Shown one piece after another: positions 8,197 through 16,525 of a DNA stretch of 64,000 nucleotides. Below the pieces are notes generated by a model. The model worked only from the letters and a program-made list of their open reading frames with translations, was not told where the DNA came from and made no database searches. The position numbers and the translations under genes were made by a program. Positions within the stretch are counted from its first letter, which is position 1. Each line of letters opens with the position of its first letter. The stretch lies in the NCBI GenBank assembly GCA_963715405.1, contig OY970239.1:1240001-1304000 (forward strand), read 5' to 3'. The DNA is from JALZKA01 sp963715405. GTDB lineage: Bacteria > Actinomycetota > Thermoleophilia > Solirubrobacterales > 70-9.

Positions 8197-10139
8197 GCGA
8201 CCGCTTCGCCGATCAGCTTCTCGAGCACGACGACGTCCTTCCATTCGCCCCGAAGGCGGCCGTGGCGTACGTGGGTGCCGACCTTCGAGTAGCCGGCGCG
8301 CTCGAACAGTCGGAGGCTTGTGCTGTTGGTCGTGAAGACCTTGGCGACGAGCTTGAACTTTCCCACGCCTTCAGCGGCGACATCCAGTGCGTCGAGCAGC
8401 TTCGAGCCAACGCCCCGTCCGCGGGCGTCCGAACCCACGTAGACAGCCACCTCGGCAACGCCTGCGTAGGACGGGTTCGACTCCTCGTACGGGCCCGCCG
8501 AAGCCCAGCCGCCCACGGTTGCTGATTCGGCGGCAACCAGAAACGGATAGCCCTGGCCGAGCATCGCTTCGATGTCCTCGACCGGACGGGGTTCCGTTCG
8601 AAAGGTCGCGGTTCCGGCCACGATGGCCTCGTTGTAGATGGCCACGATGGACCCGGCGTCGCCGAGCTCTGCCGCCCGGATCTCGAAGCTCACTTCGGCT
8701 TGGAGCGCGCCACCGAGCGGCTTGCGGCCCTCTGGCTTCCCGTTTCGAGACCTCTTCTTCGCCGGAGCCAGCTCGGCGAGCGCCGCGAGCGACTCAGAGA
8801 GGTCGTGCGCGAGGGAGTCGATATCCGCCATCGCCTCGTAGTCGCCGGTAAGGCCGAAGTTCACCTGGCCGTTGTAGCTCATGATCCCGAAGCAGACGGC
8901 TTGTCGCTTGGCTAGCGGGACCATCGGATAGATGGCCTCGAGCTCGCGACCCATCAGATACAGCGGGAACTGCGGGCCCGGCACATTCGTCACGACCATG
9001 TTGAAGAAACGCTGGCGCGACTGAAGGCGACCGGCCTGCCCCAGGATCGTCGGCGGGGCGAAGTCGGCGAGGTCCGTAAGAAGCGACGCGCCAACCGCCT
9101 GCTTCGATTCCTTGAGATCGCCCATGCCGGCCGAGACGGCTCGCAGGCGCTCGGCGGCGTCCTCGATTCCGACCGGCAGGTTCGCGTACATGGCGCTCAC
9201 CTGGTTCCCAAGGTCGCCCCGCGCTTCGTCTGGGCGCAGGCTGATCGGCACCATCGCCTTCAGCTCGACATCCGCTGTCGCGTGTCCTCGCGCCCGCATG
9301 AAGCGCCCGAGGCCGCCCGCGACCGCGGCAAGGACGACGTCGTTCACCGTGCCGCCCACGGTGTCCTTGATCCGTTTGAACTCGGCCAGATCGCCGCGAA
9401 CCCAGGCGAAGCGCCGGTAGGGACTGATGTCGACGTTGAAGGGCGAATCGGGCGCAGCCACCCCCGCCTTGGCCAGGGCGCCAACGGACTGGAGGCCTTC
9501 GGCCAGAGAGCCGGCGAACCTTCGCGGCCGCCGGAAGGCCGCGCGCACTCCCCGAACGGCTTCAGCCGGCGTCACGGCGCGCTCGACGAGCGCCCGACTC
9601 AATAGCTGAGCGTCCGAAGGCTCAGGCTCAGCGACCCACGGCTCCCGCCGGGGGGAGGGGACATCCGCCTCGGTGTCAAAAACCACCGCGGTTATGTCAA
9701 CTCCCGAGATGCCGTCCACCAGGCAGTGATGGCTCTTCGTCACGATCGCGAACCGGTCGCCGTCGAGGCCCTCGGCCAGCCACATCTCCCACAACGGCTT
9801 CGAGCGGTCCAAGCGCTGGCTGAAGATGCGCGCCGCAAGCGTCCTTAGCTGCTGCTCGGTACCCGGCTCAGGAAGGGCGGTGTTCCGCACGTGATAGCCC
9901 AGGTTGAACTGCGGATCGTCCACCCACACCGGGCGGCCCTGTCCGAAGGGCACGAAGCGAAGCTTCTGGCGGAACCGGGGCACCAGATGGAGGCGGGAGG
10001 CGATGTGCTCGCGTAGCTCCTCGATGTCCGGAACCGGGCCTTCGAAGACCGTGGTCGAGGCGACGTGCATGTGCGCCGGCCCGTCTTCCAGGTGGAGGAA
10101 GGATGCGTCGAGGCCGGTGAGGCGGTCGCCTGATGCCAC
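8193..10139 (-). CDS. WS/DGAT O-acyltransferase fused to a GNAT N-acetyltransferase
   Basis: A 648-residue fusion. Residues 1 to about 460 are a wax ester synthase/diacylglycerol acyltransferase: LTGLDASFLHLEDG at the N-terminus, the catalytic HHxxxDG motif as SHHCLVDGISG, then NDVVLAAVAGGL and NVPGPQFPLYLMG. A short basic linker (PAKKRSRNGKPEGRK) follows. The last ~165 residues are a GNAT domain of the phosphinothricin-acetyltransferase type (EIRAAELGDAGSIVAIYNEA, acetyl-CoA loop DARGRGVGSKLLDAL). The frame is open without interruption. GTG at 10139 is the start because the frame further up overlaps a divergent gene and is not WS/DGAT-like. The first half acylates alcohols or diacylglycerol for storage lipids; the GNAT substrate is unknown. 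Confidence 0.85.
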   Translation of the reverse strand: MASGDRLTGLDASFLHLEDGPAHMHVASTTVFEGPVPDIEELREHIASRLHLVPRFRQKLRFVPFGQGRPVWVDDPQFNLGYHVRNTALPEPGTEQQLRTLAARIFSQRLDRSKPLWEMWLAEGLDGDRFAIVTKSHHCLVDGISGVDITAVVFDTEADVPSPRREPWVAEPEPSDAQLLSRALVERAVTPAEAVRGVRAAFRRPRRFAGSLAEGLQSVGALAKAGVAAPDSPFNVDISPYRRFAWVRGDLAEFKRIKDTVGGTVNDVVLAAVAGGLGRFMRARGHATADVELKAMVPISLRPDEARGDLGNQVSAMYANLPVGIEDAAERLRAVSAGMGDLKESKQAVGASLLTDLADFAPPTILGQAGRLQSRQRFFNMVVTNVPGPQFPLYLMGRELEAIYPMVPLAKRQAVCFGIMSYNGQVNFGLTGDYEAMADIDSLAHDLSESLAALAELAPAKKRSRNGKPEGRKPLGGALQAEVSFEIRAAELGDAGSIVAIYNEAIVAGTATFRTEPRPVEDIEAMLGQGYPFLVAAESATVGGWASAGPYEESNPSYAGVAEVAVYVGSDARGRGVGSKLLDALDVAAEGVGKFKLVAKVFTTNSTSLRLFERAGYSKVGTHVRHGRLRGEWKDVVVLEKLIGEAVA

Positions 10140-10214
10140 GGCCTGATCTTGGCAGGCAAGGGAAACTGACGCCTCCGTCAAGCGGGGGCGCCCGCCGCTG
10201 GGAGGCTCTAAATT

Positions 10215-10523
10215 GTGGACATGAGCTCTGAGGCCAAGAACCTCGAGGCGATCGCAAAGGCAATTGACCAGCACAACGCGAACTGCCCCTATCCGGCCTC
10301 CGAGGTGCGGATGAACCCGTTCGAGATCGAGCGGCTCGGGTGGGACGAGATCCGCGGCCTTCCGCTCGTTGGCGATCCGGCCGTGGCGACCGGCCGCTTC
10401 AACATCGTGTGCTCGGGCGAAGGCGAAGGCGACGAGGAGCTAGAGGAAGCCGAGGCAATCGGCGAGCCGATCGAGGTCGGCGCCCCCGCTGCCCCCGCCG
10501 AGCGGCCCACGTTCCCGGTCTGA
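10215..10523 (+). CDS. Small hypothetical protein, conserved-looking
   Basis: 102 residues from GTG 10215, which has GGAGG nine bases upstream; ATG at 10221 is a second option. The middle part (NPFEIERLGWDEIRGLPLVG) looks folded and conserved, whereas the last 30 residues are Glu/Pro/Ala rich. There is no membrane segment or signal peptide and I do not recognise a family. It is divergent from the WS/DGAT fusion gene, sharing a 75 base gap, and convergent with ccdA. Confidence 0.6.
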   Translation: MDMSSEAKNLEAIAKAIDQHNANCPYPASEVRMNPFEIERLGWDEIRGLPLVGDPAVATGRFNIVCSGEGEGDEELEEAEAIGEPIEVGAPAAPAERPTFPV

Positions 10524-10579
10524 GCGAAACATCCCAATCACCCCTGCTCTCGAGAGGCGTTGGGCGTTTGCCGTCCGTT

Positions 10580-11311
10580 CTAGAGGTTCAGCCCCAGTTC
10601 GTTCGTCAGGCGCTGGGCCCAGCTGTTCAGGTCGGTGAAGCCACCGGAGAGGATCAGAACGCCCATCGCGATCAGAATCGCGCCGCCGGCAATCGTGATC
10701 GCGCGATAGTGGCGCTTGATCACGTCGAAGGCCGCGGTGGCGCGCGAGAAGGCCAAGGCCGTGATCAGAAACGGAAGCGCGAGGCCCAGCGAATAAACCG
10801 CGAGGAGAAATGCCCCGTGTAGCGCGCCCCCGTCGATCGCGGCGAGCGTGAAGATGCCGCCCAGGGTGGGCCCGACACAAGGCGTCCAGGCGATCGAAAA
10901 AGCGGCGCCCGCCACGACGGGACCGCCCCTGCCGGCACGCTCCATAAGCGAATCGACCCGCCACTCGCGGTTAAGCCGGTCGACGAACATCGCGGCGATG
11001 AAGAGCACTCCCAGGACGATCAGGAAAGCGGCACCGATGTTCGTCAGCGTCTCCTGGTTCTCGCGAAGCGACGATCCGATCTGCGTAGCCGCGAGGCCGA
11101 GCAGGATGAAGATCGCCGAAAACGACGCGATGAAGAGGAGGCTCGGAACCAGGATGCGACGCCAGTCCTCATTTTCGATCTCGCTCGGGCTCACGCCCGT
11201 TATCGCCGACAGGTAACCCGGGACCAGCGGTAGGACGCAGGGCGAGAGGAACGAGACAAGCCCAGCGATGAAAGCGACCGGCACATCCGCGCCTGCGACG
11301 GGATCGGACAC
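10580..11311 (-). CDS. ccdA: CcdA-type thiol-disulfide transporter / cytochrome c biogenesis membrane protein
   Basis: 243 residues with six predicted transmembrane helices. The first carries the conserved LVSFLSPCVLPLVPGYLS, and a later helix carries AWTPCVGPTLGGIFTLAA, which together hold the two redox cysteines of CcdA. CcdA moves electrons from cytoplasmic thioredoxin across the membrane to extracytoplasmic thiol proteins, for example in cytochrome c maturation. Its start lies two bases after the stop of the thioredoxin-like gene (11314), so the electron donor and carrier are probably made together. No ccs or res genes are in view. Confidence 0.9.
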   Translation of the reverse strand: MSDPVAGADVPVAFIAGLVSFLSPCVLPLVPGYLSAITGVSPSEIENEDWRRILVPSLLFIASFSAIFILLGLAATQIGSSLRENQETLTNIGAAFLIVLGVLFIAAMFVDRLNREWRVDSLMERAGRGGPVVAGAAFSIAWTPCVGPTLGGIFTLAAIDGGALHGAFLLAVYSLGLALPFLITALAFSRATAAFDVIKRHYRAITIAGGAILIAMGVLILSGGFTDLNSWAQRLTNELGLNL

Positions 11312-11313
11312 CT

Positions 11314-12084
11314 CTAGTTGAGAGCTGCAGCGAGGCGGCGTCGATGCTCTGCGGCGAGCGGATCGTCGCCAAGCTCGGTGAAGATCGCGACCATGATGCG
11401 ACGGACGAGGTCGCGGCGCTCGGGGTCGGGCTCGGAGGCGATGATCCGCTGAAACAGCTCGAGCGCCTGGGTTACGTCGCCCTCGGTCCAGGCGGCGATC
11501 GCGGTTTGGGTCTCGCTCGGCCCGTCGCCGTTCGGCTGAGCGTCATCGCGCTCTTCCAGCTCGATCCGGGCAAGCAGGCCACCCGCTGCAAAGTCGGCGC
11601 TCGCCGTCTCTTCCAGCAACGCTTTGGCCTCGTCCCTTTCACCCCGCTGCAGGAGGATGCGGGCGAGGGCTATCGCCGCTCCAGAATGGCGCGGGTCGGC
11701 TTCGAGCGCGGCCCGAAGTGACGCTTCGTCGCCTGACTCGGCGAGCGTGTCGGCCTCGGAGGGGAGGAGGGAGTCCAAGAAAGCCGAGATCTGCGCCGGG
11801 GGCAGAGCGCCGGTGAACTGGCTGGCGATCTTGGCATCGCGGAAGGCACGCACGTCAGGAATGCCGCGGATGCCGAAGGCTTGCGCGAGCAGCGGATTCG
11901 CGTCGACATCGACCTTCGCCAGCTCGATCGCGCCCTCGCGGCGCTTGACCTCGGCCTCGATCGCGGGACCGAGCGCTCGGCAGGGACCGCACCACTCGGC
12001 CCAGAAGTCGACCACGACTGGAAGCTTCCGCGACCGCTCGATGACCTTCGCCTCGAAATCAGCCTGCGTGACGTCTGAGATCAC
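11314..12084 (-). CDS. Thioredoxin-like co-chaperone, YbbN/CnoX-like, with TPR tail
   Basis: 256 residues from GTG 12084 (ISDVTQADFEAKVI). The N-terminal thioredoxin domain has FWAEWCGPCRALGPAI with an intact CGPC active site and the cis-proline region GIRGIPDVRAF. Residues about 130-256 are helical repeats (DEASLRAALEADPRHSGAAIALARI) like the TPR part of YbbN, ending in a short C-terminal helix. YbbN proteins act as chaperones or holdases; with CGPC present, redox activity is also possible. The open frame runs upstream to 12366, but that part is antisense to the algH-like gene and is not thioredoxin-like. It is immediately followed by ccdA. Confidence 0.88.
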   Translation of the reverse strand: MISDVTQADFEAKVIERSRKLPVVVDFWAEWCGPCRALGPAIEAEVKRREGAIELAKVDVDANPLLAQAFGIRGIPDVRAFRDAKIASQFTGALPPAQISAFLDSLLPSEADTLAESGDEASLRAALEADPRHSGAAIALARILLQRGERDEAKALLEETASADFAAGGLLARIELEERDDAQPNGDGPSETQTAIAAWTEGDVTQALELFQRIIASEPDPERRDLVRRIMVAIFTELGDDPLAAEHRRRLAAALN

Positions 12085-12166
12085 CCTTCGAGCGTACCCA
12101 GAGGTCCCGGTGCCGGCATGAGCGGAAACGCTTGCGATCGCGTTTTGGGGGCAGGAGAATGCATGC

Positions 12167-12712
12167 ATGGAGGAATCGCTCCGCGGCAAGCTCCTGATCG
12201 CCTCGCCTGCGCTCGCAGACGCGAACTTCGCCCGATCGGTGGTGCTCATGACCGAGCACTCGGAGGACGGGGCAATGGGGATCGTGCTCAACCGCCCCGC
12301 CGAGGCCGAGGCGCGCGAGCTGATGCCGGCGCTCGAGGAGATCGCCCACGACGACCCGCTCTTCATCGGCGGCCCGGTGCAACCTCAGGCGGTGGTGCTT
12401 CTCGCCGAATTCGCGGATCCGAGCGCCGCGGCCTGGATCGTGGTCGCCGACGTCGGGCTCGCCTCGGCCGACACCGAGTTCGACGACTTGGGCGACGCTG
12501 TCCGCCGGGGCCGCTTCTACGCGGGCTACTCGGGCTGGGGGCCCGGCCAGCTCGAGATGGAGATCGAGATCGAGTCGTGGATCGTCGAGCCGCCACTGCC
12601 CGCAGAGCTCTTCCCGGACGACCCCGAGACGCTTTGGAGCGACGTTCTTGCCCGGAAGGGCGGCTCGTACGCGCTCATCTCGAGGATGCCCGACGACCCG
12701 AGCATGAACTAA
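12167..12712 (+). CDS. YqgE/AlgH family protein (UPF0301)
   Basis: 181 residues with the family hallmarks: GKLLIASPALADANFARSVV at the N-terminus, MGIVLNRPAEAEA, FIGGPVQPQAVVLL and the aromatic segment FYAGYSGWGPGQLEMEIE. The family is widespread and its biochemical role is unsettled (AlgH was first linked to alginate regulation in Pseudomonas). The length is typical. It is divergent from the thioredoxin gene, with an 82 base gap, and is followed by a gene whose AAGGAG site overlaps its stop codon. Confidence 0.88.
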   Translation: MEESLRGKLLIASPALADANFARSVVLMTEHSEDGAMGIVLNRPAEAEARELMPALEEIAHDDPLFIGGPVQPQAVVLLAEFADPSAAAWIVVADVGLASADTEFDDLGDAVRRGRFYAGYSGWGPGQLEMEIEIESWIVEPPLPAELFPDDPETLWSDVLARKGGSYALISRMPDDPSMN

Positions 12713-12725
12713 GGAGCCGAGCCCG

Positions 12726-13397
12726 CTGCCCGCCCTCGAAGAGGTCTGTCCCGGCCTTCACCGCTGGACCGCGGATGTGCCCGACTGGACCCCGGATCAA
12801 GGTGGGCCGGAGGGGTGGGCGAAGGAGGTTGCGTGCATCGCGTACGAGGGAGACGGAGCGCTGGTCTTGGTAGATCCGCTGGTAAATGGCGACGATTGGG
12901 CGGAGATCGACGCGCTCGTCGAGCGCCACTCGGCACCGGTGGCGCTCGTCGTGACCTGCCCGTGGCACGCGCGATCGGCACGGGAGGCGCAGCTGCGTTA
13001 TGTCAACTCAGCGGGTGTCGAGACCTACGCCCATGAGAACGCGATCCGCGACCGCGAGCGGATCGACTTCGGGGTGTCCCGCCCGGTGCCGGACGCCGCG
13101 GAGCTCCCAGGCGGCATCGACTCGCTGGCAACGGACGTGGCAAACGGCGAGATCACGCTCTATTTGGGACGCATTCGCACGGTTGTGGTGGCCGATGTCC
13201 TGATCGGCGCCCAAGGGGAGCGCTCAGAGGCGCTCAGGGTCTGTCCAGAGTCGTGGGTCGAGCCCGAAAACACCGCTGAGAATGTGCGGACCGCGCTCTT
13301 GCCGCTCCTGGAGCGCGAAATCGACGCGATCGTCCCGCTCCACGGCGCCCCGGTGCTGAACGGTGCGCGTGAGGCGCTCGAGGCGGCTTTGCGCTGA
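12726..13397 (+). CDS. Degenerate metallo-beta-lactamase-fold protein, probable CTG start
   Basis: The first ATG/GTG-type start in frame is GTG 12777, which has no ribosome binding site and would cut off LEEVCPGLHRWTADV, a normal N-terminal strand of MBL-like proteins. An AAGGAG at 12711-12716 lies nine bases before an in-frame CTG at 12726, so I choose CTG, giving 223 residues. The body resembles the MBL fold (ALVLVDPLVNGD, IVPLHGAPVLNGAREALE), but the metal motif HxHxDH is replaced by TCPWHARSA, so hydrolase activity is doubtful. It is probably co-transcribed with the algH-like gene. Confidence 0.7.
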   Translation: MPALEEVCPGLHRWTADVPDWTPDQGGPEGWAKEVACIAYEGDGALVLVDPLVNGDDWAEIDALVERHSAPVALVVTCPWHARSAREAQLRYVNSAGVETYAHENAIRDRERIDFGVSRPVPDAAELPGGIDSLATDVANGEITLYLGRIRTVVVADVLIGAQGERSEALRVCPESWVEPENTAENVRTALLPLLEREIDAIVPLHGAPVLNGAREALEAALR

Positions 13398-13550
13398 GGG
13401 TCCCTCGGCGAGGGAAGGCATTTGCGCTCCCTATTGAACAGATCCTTCCCTCGAGCGCCAGGCAGCAGGTCTACATAACCTCCATTATCGAGCATTGATT
13501 CTGGGTTTGGGACGATTCCTGGGCCACACCACTCCGCCTACGATGCACGA

Positions 13551-13892
13551 ATGGCGACGTGGGACCAAGTGGTGGCCCTCTGCGAGGCCGAGTTCCCCGA
13601 GGTCGAGCGGTCCACCTCCTACAACACGCCGGCCCTCAAGGTGCGCGGCAAGCTCTTTGCCCGGCTCAAGGAGAACGGCGAGCAGATCGCGATCTTCGTC
13701 GACTTCATGGAGCGCGAGGCGCTTGTGCAGGAGAGCCCGGATGCCTATGTCGTCACGGACCACTACCGCGACTATCCGATGGTGCTCGTGAACCTCGCTG
13801 CGGTGCCCGACGACGAGCTTCGCGAGGTCCTGATCGAATCTTGGCGCCGGCGCGCGCCCAAGAAGCTCATGGCCGACTACGACTCAGGCTGA
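13551..13892 (+). CDS. MmcQ/YjbR family protein
   Basis: 113 residues matching the MmcQ/YjbR double-wing fold: ALCEAEFPEVERSTSYNTPA near the N-terminus, LKVRGKLFARLKENGEQIAI in the middle and LIESWRRRAPKKLMADYD at the end. The family is described as DNA-binding-like, but its function is not established. The gene stands alone on the plus strand and converges with the PRC-barrel-like gene five bases away. The 153 bases before it contain only a short GC palindrome (CCCTCGGCGAGGG near 13402) and no recognisable gene. Confidence 0.82.
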   Translation: MATWDQVVALCEAEFPEVERSTSYNTPALKVRGKLFARLKENGEQIAIFVDFMEREALVQESPDAYVVTDHYRDYPMVLVNLAAVPDDELREVLIESWRRRAPKKLMADYDSG

Positions 13893-13897
13893 GCCGC

Positions 13898-14233
13898 TCA
13901 GCGGCCGAACAAACGGCCGAGCGACGAGTTCTTGACCGCTCCGGTCGCGCCCGTGGACTCGGGCGGAGCGAGCTTCGCCGCTGCGGCCGAGTCGATGTTC
14001 AGCTCGACTGCGCGCTCGAAAGTCCGCTGGACCTCGGGGCCGTCGACGAACCTGACTTCGCCGCTCGTGTCCTCGAATACGAACCCGTCGAGGATGTGCT
14101 CGCGCTTGTTGTCGGAGACGCTGAGCACCTTGCCGACCTCGACCCCGTCCGAGCCGTAGATCGGGGTCCCCCGGGCAATCGTCGAGTAATGGACGGCGAT
14201 CCCGTCGTCGCGCTCTGGCGCTTCGTCACTCAC
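13898..14233 (-). CDS. PRC-barrel-like (DUF2171-type) protein
   Basis: 111 residues. Residues 20-65 (IARGTPIYGSDGVEVGKVLS, then HILDGFVFEDTSG) have the beta-strand pattern of PRC-barrel/DUF2171 domains, which mediate small-molecule or RNA contacts in other proteins. A short helical tail follows. There is no signal peptide. It lies 38 bases downstream of the alpha/beta hydrolase gene on the same strand and may be co-transcribed with it. No specific role can be assigned. Confidence 0.6.
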   Translation of the reverse strand: MSDEAPERDDGIAVHYSTIARGTPIYGSDGVEVGKVLSVSDNKREHILDGFVFEDTSGEVRFVDGPEVQRTFERAVELNIDSAAAAKLAPPESTGATGAVKNSSLGRLFGR

Positions 14234-14271
14234 TGGTCTCAGGATACGAGCACGGGATCACTGTCTCCTGC

Positions 14272-15129
14272 TCACCCCGCGAGTCGCTCCGCCACCGCGT
14301 CCTCTGAGCAGAAAGCGGCGATCTCTCGCGAAAGCTTGCCGCCCTGCCAGGCCAAGGGCGACTCGCCCTCGTCCTCGCTCACCATCCGTGCGCCGGGAAT
14401 TCGCTCGGTCCACTCCACGGCGACGTCCCAGGGATGGCCCGGGTCGGCGTCGTCGTGACTTGCCACGACGAGCACTGGCACCTCGAGCTTTTCCAGGGCC
14501 TCCACACCCGAAAACGGCAGGGAGGCCGTGACCTCTCGCAGCGCCTGCGCAACGGCGTCGAGCGACTCATGGAGCTCCAACCGCGTGCGCGCGAGCCGCA
14601 GCACGATGTCACGCCACTCAGGATCGTGCGAGCCGTCGTCGTACTCCTCGATGAACCCCTCCACCCCGCCCCGCTCGAGCCCGTCGGCGAGCGCGTTCCA
14701 GTAGGCGACCGTCTCGTCGGACGGGGGTTTGCCGAGCGAGGCCGGTCCGATCGCGACGACCCCGGCCACGCGGTCAGGCTCGGCCAAGGCAAAAGCCGTT
14801 GCGGTGTGCGCACCCATCGAGTGGCCGGCCACGACGGTCCTTGACCCCTCCCCCACTTCAGTCGCGACGGCAGCCATGTCGCGTGCGAGCGCCTCGTACG
14901 CATAGCCCTCTCCCTGAGGCGCCGGATCAGACTCGCCGTGACCCCTCGCGTCGTACATGGCGACCTTAAAGCCCCGCCTTTCGAGCAGATGAGAGCCGTG
15001 CGTCACGTAGCGTCGCGCAGCCGTAATCCCGTGCGCCTGGAGAACTACCGGGCCCGAACCCGCGGCCTCGCCGCGCAAAATATTTCCGCCAGGGGACCGC
15101 ACTTCGAGCGAGCGCGCCTCGGCGCCCAT
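14272..15129 (-). CDS. Alpha/beta hydrolase
   Basis: 285 residues with a standard alpha/beta-hydrolase layout. VLQAHGITAARR gives the oxyanion-hole region, YDARGHGESDPAPQG the usual strand-3 motif, and VAGHSMGAHTATAFAL the nucleophile elbow with Ser in GxSxG. The acid and histidine would lie in VLVVASHDDADPGHP and near the C-terminus. The substrate is unknown; the family includes esterases, epoxide hydrolases and haloperoxidases. Its start is two bases after the stop of the cyclophilin lipoprotein gene, so the two form an operon. Confidence 0.85.
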   Translation of the reverse strand: MGAEARSLEVRSPGGNILRGEAAGSGPVVLQAHGITAARRYVTHGSHLLERRGFKVAMYDARGHGESDPAPQGEGYAYEALARDMAAVATEVGEGSRTVVAGHSMGAHTATAFALAEPDRVAGVVAIGPASLGKPPSDETVAYWNALADGLERGGVEGFIEEYDDGSHDPEWRDIVLRLARTRLELHESLDAVAQALREVTASLPFSGVEALEKLEVPVLVVASHDDADPGHPWDVAVEWTERIPGARMVSEDEGESPLAWQGGKLSREIAAFCSEDAVAERLAG

Positions 15130-15131
15130 GC

Positions 15132-15797
15132 CTAGCCCTCTTCGATCGTGACCGAGTTGATCAGCACGACGTCGAGCGGAAGGCCCGAGCCGTCAGGGCT
15201 CCCGTACCCCTCGATCGTCTCGACCACGTCGAAGCCCTCGGTCACCTCGCCCACGACCGCGTATAGCGGCTGCAGGTCCGCCTGGGCGGGGGTGACGACG
15301 AAGAACTGGCTGCCGGAACGGCCGGGCGGCTCGGCCTCGGATTTGGCCATCGCGACCACGCCGCTTGTGTACGCAAAGTCGCCGGGCGGCGGCTCATCCA
15401 CTGAGTAGCCGGGCCCCGGCCCTGAGCCCGTGCCCGCGGGGTCGCCCGCCTGAATGACGAAGCCCGGAATGATCCTGTGAAAGAAGGTGTTGTCGAGCAC
15501 CCCGTTCTCGGCCAGGTACTCGAACGACGCGGCCGTCTTGGGGTTTCCCTCCGTGTCGAGCGCGATCTCGAACGTCCCGCAGGTGGTGTCAACGATCGCT
15601 GTCAGGTCATCCGCCGAAGGCTTCGCGGGCGGCGGGTCGAGGTCGAACTCCTGAGGCTCCGGAGTATCGGCCTGCTCGCATGAAGGCTCAGACTCGGCGG
15701 TCGTCGTCCCTTCGTCGTCATCGTCGCCGCCGCAGCCGGCCAGGAGCAACCCGAGCACGGCGAGGAGAGCAACGACTAGTGCGAGCGGCTTCGGCAC
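15132..15797 (-). CDS. Lipoprotein cyclophilin-type peptidyl-prolyl isomerase
   Basis: 221 residues from GTG 15797. The N-terminus PKPLALVVALLAVLGLLLAG is followed by CGGDDDD, a clear lipobox with Cys as the predicted first mature residue. After an acidic linker comes a cyclophilin domain: FEYLAENGVLDNTFFHRIIP, GFVIQAGDPAGTGSGPGPGY and MAKSEAEPPGRSGSQFFV. It should catalyse prolyl cis-trans isomerisation of exported proteins at the outer face of the membrane. The frame upstream of the GTG overlaps the divergent methyltransferase gene and is not signal-like. Confidence 0.9.
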   Translation of the reverse strand: MPKPLALVVALLAVLGLLLAGCGGDDDDEGTTTAESEPSCEQADTPEPQEFDLDPPPAKPSADDLTAIVDTTCGTFEIALDTEGNPKTAASFEYLAENGVLDNTFFHRIIPGFVIQAGDPAGTGSGPGPGYSVDEPPPGDFAYTSGVVAMAKSEAEPPGRSGSQFFVVTPAQADLQPLYAVVGEVTEGFDVVETIEGYGSPDGSGLPLDVVLINSVTIEEG

Positions 15798-15892
15798 GGC
15801 GGCAAGGCTACCCACCGGCCGGTTGGCATGATCCGCCTGTGAAACCGCCTGAACAACACCGCTCAGAGGGGCCTCCAGAGCGGATTCGAGTG

Positions 15893-16498
15893 ATGGGCAG
15901 GGCTCTGAACGGGACGGTGGCAAGGGCGCCTTGGCTGTGGCCCGCCCTCAAGCACCCGGTGCGCCGGTTCTTTGATCGCTCCGCGCCCGGCTGGGACGAG
16001 AGAACCGGAGCCGGCTCTCCCGAGCACCTGACGTCCTTAGCCGCCGCGCTGCTTCACGTCACGCCGGCGCCCGAGCGCATCCTGGACCTGGGCACCGGAA
16101 CGGGCGAGGCCGCCCTCCTCTCGGCGCGCGAGTTCCTGCGCGCCAGCGTGCGCGGAATCGACTTCTCCGAGGAGATGATCGCCGCTGCCAGGGCAAAGGT
16201 CGGGCTCGATCCAGACGGACGAATCGCCTTCAAGGTTGCCGACGCGGCCTCGATCCCGTGGCCGGAGGACTCGTTCGACCTTGTGACGCAGCTCAACGTC
16301 CCGCCGTTCTTCGGAGAGATCGCTCGCGTCGTGCGGCCCGGTGGGCACGTCGTCATCGCTGCCAGCAGGGGCGCGGACACACCCTTCTACACGCCGGCGG
16401 CGGTGCTCGAGCGCGGGTTTGCGAACAAGGGGATCATCGAGCACGCCACCGGCGAGGCAGGGCCAGGCACCTACTGGGTGGGCCGCCTCGGGGGCTGA
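15893..16498 (+). CDS. Class I SAM-dependent methyltransferase
   Basis: 201 residues from ATG 15893 (GRALNGTVARAPWLWPAL). The SAM-binding core shows motif I as RILDLGTGTGEAALL, the acidic motif II strand VRGIDFSEEMIAAARAK and motif IV SFDLVTQLNVPP. HPVRRFFDRSAPGWDERTG before the core is common in ubiquinone/menaquinone-type and related methyltransferases, but the substrate cannot be deduced. GTG 15839 is an alternative start; neither has a strong ribosome binding site. The frame further upstream is antisense to the cyclophilin signal peptide. Confidence 0.8.
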   Translation: MGRALNGTVARAPWLWPALKHPVRRFFDRSAPGWDERTGAGSPEHLTSLAAALLHVTPAPERILDLGTGTGEAALLSAREFLRASVRGIDFSEEMIAAARAKVGLDPDGRIAFKVADAASIPWPEDSFDLVTQLNVPPFFGEIARVVRPGGHVVIAASRGADTPFYTPAAVLERGFANKGIIEHATGEAGPGTYWVGRLGG

Positions 16499-16525
16499 GG
16501 TCCAGCGCGGGACTAGATTCCAACG

